NCBI GenBank assembly: GCA_947462995.1
Contig: CANHUG010000004.1
Span: 1 to 37,125, forward strand
DNA length: 37,125 nt
Direction of reading: 5' to 3'
From: Verrucomicrobiales bacterium
GTDB taxonomy: Bacteria; Verrucomicrobiota; Verrucomicrobiia; Verrucomicrobiales; V1-33
Shown: positions 1 through 9,630 of the stretch, piece after piece
Position numbering within the stretch: the first letter of the stretch is position 1
How the letters are laid out: each line of letters starts with the position of its first letter
The notes under the pieces: generated by a model
Told to the model about the DNA's origin: nothing
Seen by the model: the letters and a program-made list of their open reading frames with translations, nothing else
Database searches by the model: none
Program-made: the position numbers and the translations under genes

Positions 1-988
<988 letters not shown>

Positions 989-1053
989 GAAAGTTTCCAA
1001 ACATGATTCCGGCATTAGCCGGTTCGCATGCTCAGAAGAAATGTTTGACGTTC

Positions 1054-1196
1054 GCAGATCCAGTCTCCCAGATCTGCAGGACCGCGCGTCTTCACGACGC
1101 GCAGCGCACAAATTAGTCTTTCCTTCTTCTCTCAGAGATTTTCCAGCGGTTCAATCCGCTGAATATCTCTCTAAATGAAACTGTTTGGCAAAGAAC
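1054..1196 (-). promoter_or_regulatory. rRNA operon leader with boxA-like element and processing/antitermination hairpins
   Basis: Minus strand GTTCTTTGCCAAAC (1183-1196) resembles rrn boxA. Perfect inverted repeats follow: CAGCGG/CCGCTG (1144-1161), GCGCGTC/GACGCGC (1084-1102), GCAGATC/GATCTGC (1054-1077), all upstream of the 16S. Confidence 0.5.
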
Positions 1197-1350
1197 GTTC
1201 GTTTCAGGGGGACAAAAAGCCCGATTGTGATCGTTTCCGTCACAACCAGGTCCTTCAGCCGCGCTGATCGCATTGTTTCGTGCGACCCCTCTCAATACCA
1301 CACCCTCCGCCCCACGCAACTCTTTTCTCCCTCTTTTTTGCTTTTCCTCA

Positions 1351-1378
1351 CGCCCCCCGGGGAAGATCCCGGGGGGCG
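1351..1378. terminator. strong GC hairpin between the blue copper gene and the rRNA leader (candidate terminator/insulator)
   Basis: Perfect 11-bp inverted repeat CGCCCCCCGGG-GAAGAT-CCCGGGGGGCG, 26 bp downstream of the stop of the minus-strand CDS. No canonical T tract follows on the minus strand. Confidence 0.5.
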
Positions 1379-1403
1379 AGCTTCAAAACCGCCAGTCGAC
1401 CGC

Positions 1404-2024
1404 CTATTTACTAGGCGCAGGCACGGCCGGAGATGCCTTCACCGGCTCCTTCTCGCCAAGCTTGAGCGTCGGCTCTTTGGCGTCCTCACTGATATCGAGC
1501 CCGATCCAGTGGCCATTGAGCGCGTGTGCTGGAAACCCGCAGGCGAGCGCATACTCACCAGCTTCGTCCGCAGTGAAGCTGAACTGATGGGTGCCGTAAG
1601 ACAGGCCTTTGATATGGTCTGGCACACCGGCACCCTTGAAATAGGGCTCCGGCACCTGAAGCTTCTTCGTGTCATCCTTCTCGATGACGATGAGGCTGTG
1701 CGGAATCGGGCTCGGATTGATGTAGGTGACCTCAACCGTCCAGCCTTTCGGGATCGTATAGAGCGCGTTCCCTTTGGCGTAGCCGTTGAAGTTCATGCCG
1801 TAGTTCTCAGCCGTCCAGACCGCGACCACCGTGAGCTTCACCGTCTTCGGCTTGTCTCCGAGCCGGAGAAAGTCCTTTTCCGTCAGGCCGGCAACGAGTT
1901 CCTTCTTGAGACCGGAGTCAGCGGCGGCGTGATCGGCATGATCAGCAGCGGGAGCCGGGGTTTTCTCGTCCGCTACCGCGGCAGAGAGAGTCAGGGCAAG
2001 GATAGGGATAATTCTCGGGATCAT
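1404..2024 (-). CDS. sulfocyanin-like secreted blue copper protein
   Basis: Start MIPRIIPILALTLSAAVADE (signal peptide). MNFNGYAKGNALYTIPKGWTVEVTYINPSPIPHSLIVIEK and ALACGFPAHALNGHW resemble sulfocyanin/rusticyanin-type cupredoxins. Confidence 0.75.
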   Translation of the reverse strand: MIPRIIPILALTLSAAVADEKTPAPAADHADHAAADSGLKKELVAGLTEKDFLRLGDKPKTVKLTVVAVWTAENYGMNFNGYAKGNALYTIPKGWTVEVTYINPSPIPHSLIVIEKDDTKKLQVPEPYFKGAGVPDHIKGLSYGTHQFSFTADEAGEYALACGFPAHALNGHWIGLDISEDAKEPTLKLGEKEPVKASPAVPAPSK

Positions 2025-2118
2025 AGGGCAAGTGGGATAAATGGCGAACCGCCGGCTGCCGCATCCGCCAGAACTGGCAGCATGAAGCAACAGGCGGTCC
2101 GCACGGGATCTTGGATGC

Positions 2119-3462
2119 TTACTTCTTCTGAAGGGGTGCCGTGACAGCTCCGGCAGGAACCTTGTCGGCAGGAACAATTTTCCAGACCGCACCCTTTTCA
2201 TTGACCGCAGGATCGACCGGGCCGCCGTAGTTGGCTGTCGCGTGCGTCAGGTAGATGTTGCCCGCTTCATCCTCGCCACCGCTGGTGGGACGGAGATTGG
2301 TGTCAAGGTCGAGCATTTCCTCCATCGCCCACTTCCCGGCCGCGTCACGCTTCACAGCCCAGACCTTGCCGCTCCCCCAATCCGCAGAGTAATAAATGCC
2401 GTCCATGGCCGGATAATCCTTCCCGCGATAGATGCCGAGACCGATGACGCAGTTGCCTTGGTCCACATGGCTGTACTCTGCGACCGGAAGCACCCCAACC
2501 CGTGGATTGGTGGCATCATCCTCAAGGGGGAAGGTATGGCTCCCGCACATGAACTTCCACCCGTAGTTCTCCCCACCTTTACTCCCGGCCGACTGAAAAT
2601 CGATCTCTTCCCAGTGGTTCTGACCGATGTCGGCAATGAAAAGGTCCCCCGTCTTGCGGTCAAAACTGAAGGTCCATGGATTCCGGATGCCGTAGGCCCA
2701 GATCTCAGGTTTGGCGAGCGGATGAATCTGGGAGAACTGCTTCTCCGAGATGCCAAAGAGCGTCATCTGCTGCTTCGGTGTGATGAATGGGTTGTCCTTG
2801 GGAATGCCGTACGCGCGGTCCGGCGTCGACGTGTTCACGTCAATGCGCAGCATCTTGCCGAGCCATGTGTGCAGATCCTGCCCCGCACTGATGACATCCC
2901 CTTCCCAGCCGCCGTCACCAACCCCGACATACAGGTAGCCGTCAGGCCCGAACTTCATCTTGCCGCCGTGGTGGTTGCAGTACGGGAAGTCAATCTGCAT
3001 GATCACCCGCGCGGATTCCGGGTCGATGCGGTCCGGGTTCTTCTTAGAAATCTGATATTCCGTCAGCAGCGTCGCCCCATTGAACCAGAGGTCGGCGTAG
3101 CTCACATACAGCTTGCCGTTTTCCTTGAACTTCGGGTGAAATTCGATGCCGAACAGCCCTTCCTCAAGGAACGAGCTGATCGTCTTGTCCTTCAGGTCGA
3201 GGGCGGGCTTGTCGAGGAGTTTGCCGTCCTTGATGACGCGGACAAGGCCATGCCGTTCACACACGAAGAGACGGCCGGACCCGTCGTTTGGAGCGGAAAC
3301 GTCCACAGGATCAACAAGACCGTCTGCCACCTTGACGAGAGCAATGGGAGGCGCACCGGCAACTTTGCCGCCGGGTTGAGCCACTGCGTCGGCGGCACGG
3401 GTCGCGAGCGGCAGCGCGCACGCTGCGGAGAGGCTCAGAATGGGGAGGATGTTTTTTTGCAT
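2119..3462 (-). CDS. PQQ-dependent sugar dehydrogenase / glucose-sorbosone dehydrogenase family (beta-propeller), secreted
   Basis: Signal peptide MQKNILPILSLSAACALPLATRA. Motifs SRLFVCERHGLVRVIKDG-type, GLFGIEFHPKF, NHHGGKMKFGPDGYLYVGVGDGG, YGIRNPWTFSFDRKTGDLFIADIGQNHWEEIDF. Confidence 0.88.
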   Translation of the reverse strand: MQKNILPILSLSAACALPLATRAADAVAQPGGKVAGAPPIALVKVADGLVDPVDVSAPNDGSGRLFVCERHGLVRVIKDGKLLDKPALDLKDKTISSFLEEGLFGIEFHPKFKENGKLYVSYADLWFNGATLLTEYQISKKNPDRIDPESARVIMQIDFPYCNHHGGKMKFGPDGYLYVGVGDGGWEGDVISAGQDLHTWLGKMLRIDVNTSTPDRAYGIPKDNPFITPKQQMTLFGISEKQFSQIHPLAKPEIWAYGIRNPWTFSFDRKTGDLFIADIGQNHWEEIDFQSAGSKGGENYGWKFMCGSHTFPLEDDATNPRVGVLPVAEYSHVDQGNCVIGLGIYRGKDYPAMDGIYYSADWGSGKVWAVKRDAAGKWAMEEMLDLDTNLRPTSGGEDEAGNIYLTHATANYGGPVDPAVNEKGAVWKIVPADKVPAGAVTAPLQKK

Positions 3463-3560
3463 GGGAGGAGGCCGGAAGCTATCCTTCCGACCGCCGTGAT
3501 GGCAAGCATCGGCTTGCACTTTTCAGCGGCACTGCCCTCCAGCAGATTGCGCCGCCAGTG

Positions 3561-4997
3561 TCACACGAGCATCCCGCGAACGACGGAGCCATGCACGTCC
3601 GTGAGCCGGAACTGACGGCCCTGGTAGCGGAACGTGAGCGCCTCGTGGTTGATGCCGCAGAGGTGCATGATCGTCGCCTGCATGTCGTGAACATGCACGG
3701 GGTCCTTGACGATATTCCATGCGAAATCGTCGGTTTCACCCCAGACCGTGCCTGGCTTGACACCGCCGCCGGCGAGCCACCAGCTGTATGCCCGCCCAAA
3801 GTGATCCCGACCATTCGGCTTTGCAGGGTCACCCTGCCCGAAAGGCGTGCGCCCGAATTCCCCGCCCCATGTGACCAGAGTGTCATCGAGCAATCCCCGT
3901 TGCTTGAGATCCTTGACGAGCGCCGCACTCGGGAGGTCAGTATCACGGCATTGCTCCTCCAGCTGCGTGAAGAGATTGCCATGCTGATCCCAGCCGCTGT
4001 GCATGAGTTGTACAAAGCGGACGCCGCGCTCAAGAAGACGGCGGGCAATCAGACAGTTGTTCGCGTAGCTCCCCTTGGTAAGGACATCCGGGCCGTACAT
4101 TTCGAGTACCGATTTCGGTTCATTCGAGAAGTCGAGGAGATCCGGGACGCTCGCCTGCATGCGGAAAGCCATCTCGTATTGGGCAATCCGGGTGTCCGTC
4201 TCAGGGTCGCCATAATCCGCAAGATGCTCCGCATTGAGCGCATTGATGTCATCAAGCAGCAATCGCCGGGCCTCCCGGCTGACGCCGGCCGGGTTGTCGA
4301 GATACGGAACCGGTTCGCCCGTATTCCGGAAACGTACCCCCTGATAGCGGCTCGGCAGAAATCCCGCGCCCCAGTAGTAATCGAAAAAAAGCTGCCCGCA
4401 GGTCTTGCCGCGGTCGGACGAGGTCATCACCACAAACGCAGGAAGGTCCTGAGATTCGCAGCCGAGCCCGTAGGAAAGCCACGAACCAATGCTGGGGCGG
4501 CCAGGGACCTGCGAACCGGTCATGAAAAACGTGACGCCCGGAGCGTGGTTGACCGCCTCGGTGTTCATCGAACGCACCACGCAGATATCATCCGCAATCG
4601 ATCCAATCCCCGGCAGCATCGAACTGATTTCCGTACCGCTGCGGCCGTACCGCTGAAATGGCTTGATCCCCGGCACGATCGGCCATCGCTTGCTGCCCGC
4701 GGTCATCGTCGAAAGCCGTGTCGTGCCACGGACGCTGTCCGGAATGTCCTGCCCAGCCATCTTTTCCATGAGCGGCTTCCGATCAAACAAGTCGACGTGC
4801 GAAGGTGCCCCACCCTGCCACAGGCAGACGACGCGTTTGGCCTTCGGGGCAAAATGGGGAAGCCCCGGAAGCCCACCCGACGCCGCGGCGTCATCCCTGA
4901 GCAGCGACGCAAGGGCGACACCGCCCAGACCAGCAGCGGATCGGCCAAAGAAACCGCGCCGGGTGACCCGCTGCGTATGAAGGTCGAATGGATTCAT
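3561..4997 (-). CDS. DUF1501 domain-containing protein (PVC type, sulfatase-like fold)
   Basis: RRGFFGRSAAGLGGVALASLL leader; KRVVCLWQGGAPSHVDLFDRKP; GGEFGRTPFGQGDPAKPNGRDHFGRAYSWWLAGGGVKPGTVWGETDDF; typical DUF1501 end. Confidence 0.9.
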   Translation of the reverse strand: MNPFDLHTQRVTRRGFFGRSAAGLGGVALASLLRDDAAASGGLPGLPHFAPKAKRVVCLWQGGAPSHVDLFDRKPLMEKMAGQDIPDSVRGTTRLSTMTAGSKRWPIVPGIKPFQRYGRSGTEISSMLPGIGSIADDICVVRSMNTEAVNHAPGVTFFMTGSQVPGRPSIGSWLSYGLGCESQDLPAFVVMTSSDRGKTCGQLFFDYYWGAGFLPSRYQGVRFRNTGEPVPYLDNPAGVSREARRLLLDDINALNAEHLADYGDPETDTRIAQYEMAFRMQASVPDLLDFSNEPKSVLEMYGPDVLTKGSYANNCLIARRLLERGVRFVQLMHSGWDQHGNLFTQLEEQCRDTDLPSAALVKDLKQRGLLDDTLVTWGGEFGRTPFGQGDPAKPNGRDHFGRAYSWWLAGGGVKPGTVWGETDDFAWNIVKDPVHVHDMQATIMHLCGINHEALTFRYQGRQFRLTDVHGSVVRGMLV

Positions 4998-5052
4998 GGG
5001 CTTGTCCCGCTAAACGCCGGGCCCGAACCGGGTGTTTCAGGATTCGCCACCG

Positions 5053-8000
5053 TCACTTGCCGAGATCGAAGAGAAAGCGCAGCAGGTCGAGCCGCTGCGC
5101 CTCGGTCATCCACGCGGTCAGCCCTTCCGGCATCAGGCTCCCACTGTCGTGGCGCTGCGTAACGTCGGCCTTCACCACTGATTCGGTCGATTCGGTACCC
5201 GGAACCCGCAGTACGATCGTCTTGTCGTCTTCGCGGACCTTGTATCCTGCCGTCACCCGGCTGTCGCGAGTCGTGATGGTCGTGAGAAAGTACCCTTCTT
5301 TGATCTGTCGGTGAGGCCACAGAACCGATTCCGCAATGAGTTCCGGGGTCATGCCACGCCCGACCGCCGTCAGATTCGGGCCGGTCAGCCCTCCCTCGTC
5401 GCCAACCTTGTGGCAACTCAGGCAACCGGACTGCGGAGCCCGGAAAATGGCCGCCCCGCGGGCAGCATCGCCACTGGCGCGGGCGTCGGCGACGAGTCGC
5501 TGGACAACTTCCGGAGCGTAATCCGGCACAATGCTGGCGTTCTCAGGAAGCCCGGCGGCCTTGCGGAGGCTCGCGGCAAGCACCGGTTCGTGCCTTCCGG
5601 CCGAAGCCAGCGCCTTTAGCATTGCCAAGGCCGCGGCACCCGACGGCGGATGCTTGCCAAACTCGCCTCCCAGCCACGCAGGCACGTCTTTTGAAGACAA
5701 GGCGAGCCCGAGCAAAGTCGCGGCATCCACCGGCGCCGTCCGTTCATCAGCAATCAGCTTCGCAACAACAACCTGGCCCATCTCAGGATTCACCCGCAGC
5801 AACGCGCCAGCCGCAGCCATCCGCACGGCGCCGGAACCAGATTCCGCAAGCCTGCTCAGATCCGAAATCGCCTCTGCACCCTTGTATTCCGCCCAGGCCT
5901 GCACCGCTCCAGTTGCCGTCGATTCGAAAGACGACGCGAACAATTCACGAATGCGGTCGGCGACTTCCGTCATGCCCCACGCGGCACCGAGCCGATACAT
6001 GGCGAGCGACAACGCGGCATCGGAATCAGCTCCGGACTGGATCCCGGCGATCATTTCCTTGAGATCACCTGACGGCCGCACCCCGCGCAGGCGCGCAGCA
6101 TTCGTTAGCGCATCCGCAACCGCCGCCGACACAGGCCCCGCACCGACAGCCCCGGCGAGCTGCTCAGGATTGCCCGCCCCAATCAGAAGCACCCGGAGTG
6201 ATTCAACACTCGCCGCAGGTGCCTTGCCGCTCGCAAGAATCCGAGCGACCGCACCAGCCGTGTCAGGATTCCCGTCCGTCTGCAGCAGGTGAGCAAGGTG
6301 CGCCACGTTCCCCTCAAAGGTCAGCTTCCCGGCCTCAAGCGCCGGAGCCCAGACGGATTTGGTGGCACGAATCGTATTGGCCAGCGCATAGTCGATGAAT
6401 CGGTCGCGCGGGTGGTCCAAAACAGTGAGCGCGGCCTCGACAGCACGGGCACTGCCGAAATATCCGGCCGCCACGACCCCTTCAAGACGCACCCGTGGAT
6501 TCGGGTCATTGATGGCATTGGCTAGCAAATGAAGCCCTTCGTTGAGTGCATCGGGCGAGGCATCCGCAGTCACCAACTGGCTGCCAAGCCGCACCGCAAA
6601 CGCCCTCAGCGCAGCATCGTCATGCGAAAGGCACTTGAGCAGCAGCGGTTCTGGAATCTCCCCGCGCATCGCCGCGAGCGATACCATCTCAAACAACCGC
6701 GACGCATCTGCCATGTTCTGCCAAGGCTCGTCGGGCAACGCGTCCGCCATTCCCGCAAGTAGTCGGCGGGCCTGATCGCGAACCCACCGCTCCGGCGACT
6801 CCAGTTGTTCCCTCAATCCGGTGGCATCCATCGATTCGAGCGCCGGGCGCGACGCGAGCGGCCGATCCTTCGCCGTAATGCGCCAGACGCGGCCGTGTGT
6901 CTTGTCGCGGTTCGGATCACGATAGCTGGCCTGATAGTGGCCAATGACAGGATTGAACCAGTCGCAGACGTAAAGCGCACCATCCGGTCCAGTCTGAATG
7001 CCCAGCGGCCGGAAGACATTGCTGGACGATGTAATCAGCGGTCCAAGATCATCCGTTCGGAACCCGCTGCCGTCGTCCGCCAATCGATAGAGCAGCACCT
7101 GACTGCCGAAGTACACAGGCTTGCAGAGGACTCCCTGAAGGTCAGGAGGAAGGTGCGAGCTGCTGATGAACTCAAGGCACATGCCTTTCACCGGCGAAAC
7201 CGCGAGCGCGCCAATATTGTAGTACTGAGGCGGAGCCGCCAGCGTGCCCAGTCCCGGCGTTGTGTAAAACCCAGGCGTATTGTCCGCCGCACAGTGGAAC
7301 ACCTGACCTCGATCGTCGAAGGTCACACCCCAGCAATTCGCCCCCGCCGCCGCGTTGCCGAAGAATCCCTGCAGCTTCCAAGTCCGCGGATCGAATCGCC
7401 ACAGCCCCGCCCGGTCGAACTGAACGATCCCATGCGGGGTCTCAATCCGGGAAAAGATGTGCAATCCCTGACTGAACCAGAGGCATCCGTCCGGCCCCCA
7501 CCGCAGCGAATTGATCATCTGGTGCGAATCACCCGTCCCGAATCCTGACAAAATCACCATCCGTTCATCCGCACGCCCGTCACCATCCGTGTCCCGGAAC
7601 TTCGCAAGCTGCGTGCTCTCGCAGATGTACACTCCCCCATCCGTCGCAAACTCTATCCCCATCGGCATCGTCAGGCCGCTCGCAAAGCGCTGGAACTTGT
7701 CCGCCTTACCATCAGCGTCAGTGTCCTCGCACACAAGCACATAGTCACCGTGCGCCTCGCCTGGCACGAGCTGCGGATACGATGGCGAACACGCCGCCCA
7801 CAGTCTCCCCCGCGCATCCCAGCGCATCGAAAGCGGCTTCACAAGGCCGTCGGCCTCGCTCGCAAAGAGATTCACAGCAAACCCGTCGCGAACCTTGAAC
7901 GTCCCTAGCTCCTCCGCCGGATCGAGCAGGGGACCAGGCTTCGGCACCACAACCTCCACCGGCCCGATGGCTCCTCCAGCGGCCAGTGTCTGAATGCCCT

Positions 8001-9453
8001 CGTCCGCAGCGCGCAGCAACGGTTTATACCGCTCCAACTCCTGCGCCATCGGCGGATGGCTGCCGATTCCCTTTCCGAACGGCTGTTCCGTCCGGTCACT
8101 GTACGCGAACGCCCAGTTCATCGTCTTCCAGCAATCGTGCCAATGGCGGTTCTTCGCACGGATCTCGCCGAGCAACTGATCGCCCGCTCGCTCATGCGGC
8201 AGGCCCAGCGCCCCGACTAGCATCTGATTGAATCCACCTCGCAACGCCCCGTCCGTCACATGAACTCCGTTGATCGTGCGCAGCGCACCACCGAGCGGCG
8301 GCTCACTCGCCGGCCAGTCGAGCACAATCGCGCCGCGCTCCATGGCAAGCCGCTCCATGACCGCCGCAAACCGGCCCAGCCGCTTGTTCTTCGACGCATC
8401 ATCAAATGGCATCGGCAGCACCACCACAAGGCGCGGCGTAACCGCCTTGATCTCATCAAGGTGCTTCGCGCAGGCCGCAGCGAACGCCGCTTCGTCGCGG
8501 CTGAGATCGAGCGCTTCCATCTGCCCGAACCACAGAAACACACACGTCGCGTTCACCGCATCAAGCTGGTCCTTCCACGACCCGAAATTCATGTCGCGCC
8601 ACTGCTCGTAAACCGTGTCACCCTCCCACGCCATGCTCCGGAACCTCGGCTTTTGTTCCTTCGCAGCGAGCGCCAGCGCGCCTTCAAAACCTCCTTCCTC
8701 CACTAGCCGGACCATGTTCGTCCCCCCGGTGAAAACGATCACTTCGCCTTGCCGGATCACGAATTTCCCGTCCGCAAACGGCTCCCGCGGCGGCGCCGGC
8801 TGAGGATCGGCAAAACGCGCCGTTGGTCCGGTCGGGGCCGCAGGAACATTCAGCTCCTCAATCGCAAGATCCTTGTACCAGACTTGGGATTTCGCGCCGC
8901 CGTGGATCTGCACCGCAATGATGCCGCTCAACGGGATGCTCTCGTCCGCCTCAGTATAGTCCACCGTCTGAACCCCGTTGAGCCAGATCTGAATGCGCCG
9001 ACCTTCAGCACGGATCCGGTAGCGGTTCCACTCACCAAGTGGCTTGCGCGCCTTCTCCAGCACTTCCTTCGAAGGCAGCGCCAGCATCTTGTTCCGGCGA
9101 CTCTCGTCGTAGAGCGCCCCGTCATAGCCCGCCCCGAGGTCCGCCTGATACCCGGAAACTTCGTGATCATTCGGAATCCGGTTCGTCCGAAACTGCACCC
9201 CCCCGTTCACAAACCCTTCCGTCCCGATCAGCTTCCAACTGACGCTCAGGTCGAAATCCCCGAACTCCCGCTTCGTCGAAAGAAACTCATTGCGCGGCTG
9301 CTCACGATCCACGCTGCCCGCCGTGAACACATTCTCCTCAATCCTCCATGTCCCTTTCGTGTCTCCCTCCCAGCCATTGAAAGACCCATCAAACAACGAA
9401 TACGCCCCGCCGCACGCGCGGCAGGCAAGGAACAGAAAAACAAGAAAACGCAT
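5053..9453 (-). CDS. multidomain PVC protein: DUF1080 (3-keto-disaccharide hydrolase) + SGNH-hydrolase-like + heme-binding membrane-bound dehydrogenase + HEAT-like repeats + cytochrome c
   Basis: Start MRFLVFLFLACRACGGAYSLFDGSFNGWEGD (DUF1080 N-term). GEVIVFTGGTNM...CVFLWFGQMEAL (SGNH-like). KPLSMRWDARGRLWAACSPSYPQL (PVC dehydrogenase). GCLSCHKVGDEGGLTGPNLTAVGRG (CxxCH). Confidence 0.85.
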   Translation of the reverse strand: MRFLVFLFLACRACGGAYSLFDGSFNGWEGDTKGTWRIEENVFTAGSVDREQPRNEFLSTKREFGDFDLSVSWKLIGTEGFVNGGVQFRTNRIPNDHEVSGYQADLGAGYDGALYDESRRNKMLALPSKEVLEKARKPLGEWNRYRIRAEGRRIQIWLNGVQTVDYTEADESIPLSGIIAVQIHGGAKSQVWYKDLAIEELNVPAAPTGPTARFADPQPAPPREPFADGKFVIRQGEVIVFTGGTNMVRLVEEGGFEGALALAAKEQKPRFRSMAWEGDTVYEQWRDMNFGSWKDQLDAVNATCVFLWFGQMEALDLSRDEAAFAAACAKHLDEIKAVTPRLVVVLPMPFDDASKNKRLGRFAAVMERLAMERGAIVLDWPASEPPLGGALRTINGVHVTDGALRGGFNQMLVGALGLPHERAGDQLLGEIRAKNRHWHDCWKTMNWAFAYSDRTEQPFGKGIGSHPPMAQELERYKPLLRAADEGIQTLAAGGAIGPVEVVVPKPGPLLDPAEELGTFKVRDGFAVNLFASEADGLVKPLSMRWDARGRLWAACSPSYPQLVPGEAHGDYVLVCEDTDADGKADKFQRFASGLTMPMGIEFATDGGVYICESTQLAKFRDTDGDGRADERMVILSGFGTGDSHQMINSLRWGPDGCLWFSQGLHIFSRIETPHGIVQFDRAGLWRFDPRTWKLQGFFGNAAAGANCWGVTFDDRGQVFHCAADNTPGFYTTPGLGTLAAPPQYYNIGALAVSPVKGMCLEFISSSHLPPDLQGVLCKPVYFGSQVLLYRLADDGSGFRTDDLGPLITSSSNVFRPLGIQTGPDGALYVCDWFNPVIGHYQASYRDPNRDKTHGRVWRITAKDRPLASRPALESMDATGLREQLESPERWVRDQARRLLAGMADALPDEPWQNMADASRLFEMVSLAAMRGEIPEPLLLKCLSHDDAALRAFAVRLGSQLVTADASPDALNEGLHLLANAINDPNPRVRLEGVVAAGYFGSARAVEAALTVLDHPRDRFIDYALANTIRATKSVWAPALEAGKLTFEGNVAHLAHLLQTDGNPDTAGAVARILASGKAPAASVESLRVLLIGAGNPEQLAGAVGAGPVSAAVADALTNAARLRGVRPSGDLKEMIAGIQSGADSDAALSLAMYRLGAAWGMTEVADRIRELFASSFESTATGAVQAWAEYKGAEAISDLSRLAESGSGAVRMAAAGALLRVNPEMGQVVVAKLIADERTAPVDAATLLGLALSSKDVPAWLGGEFGKHPPSGAAALAMLKALASAGRHEPVLAASLRKAAGLPENASIVPDYAPEVVQRLVADARASGDAARGAAIFRAPQSGCLSCHKVGDEGGLTGPNLTAVGRGMTPELIAESVLWPHRQIKEGYFLTTITTRDSRVTAGYKVREDDKTIVLRVPGTESTESVVKADVTQRHDSGSLMPEGLTAWMTEAQRLDLLRFLFDLGK

Positions 9454-9630
9454 GGGAAACACCGGTGAAAGCATCAGAAGTATCACCAAACGTCTCCCAG
9501 CGGAAGGCTTTGCATCCGCAATCGGAAGCATCGTCACACCATCGACATCCGCGACGCATTTCAGCCCGGTTTGCGGAGAAATCGCCAGTGGCAGCCTCCC
9601 CGCAGTCTGTCAGCATCGCTCCCATCGAAT

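Noticed and set aside
2242-3615. Plus-strand 457-aa ORF opposite the sugar dehydrogenase
   Set aside because: Antisense to a clearly conserved beta-propeller gene; no recognisable motif.
3558-5162. Long + strand ORF (534 aa) opposite the DUF1501 gene
   Set aside because: Arg/Ala/Pro-rich low-complexity translation with no family motifs; mirrors a convincing minus-strand gene in high-GC DNA.
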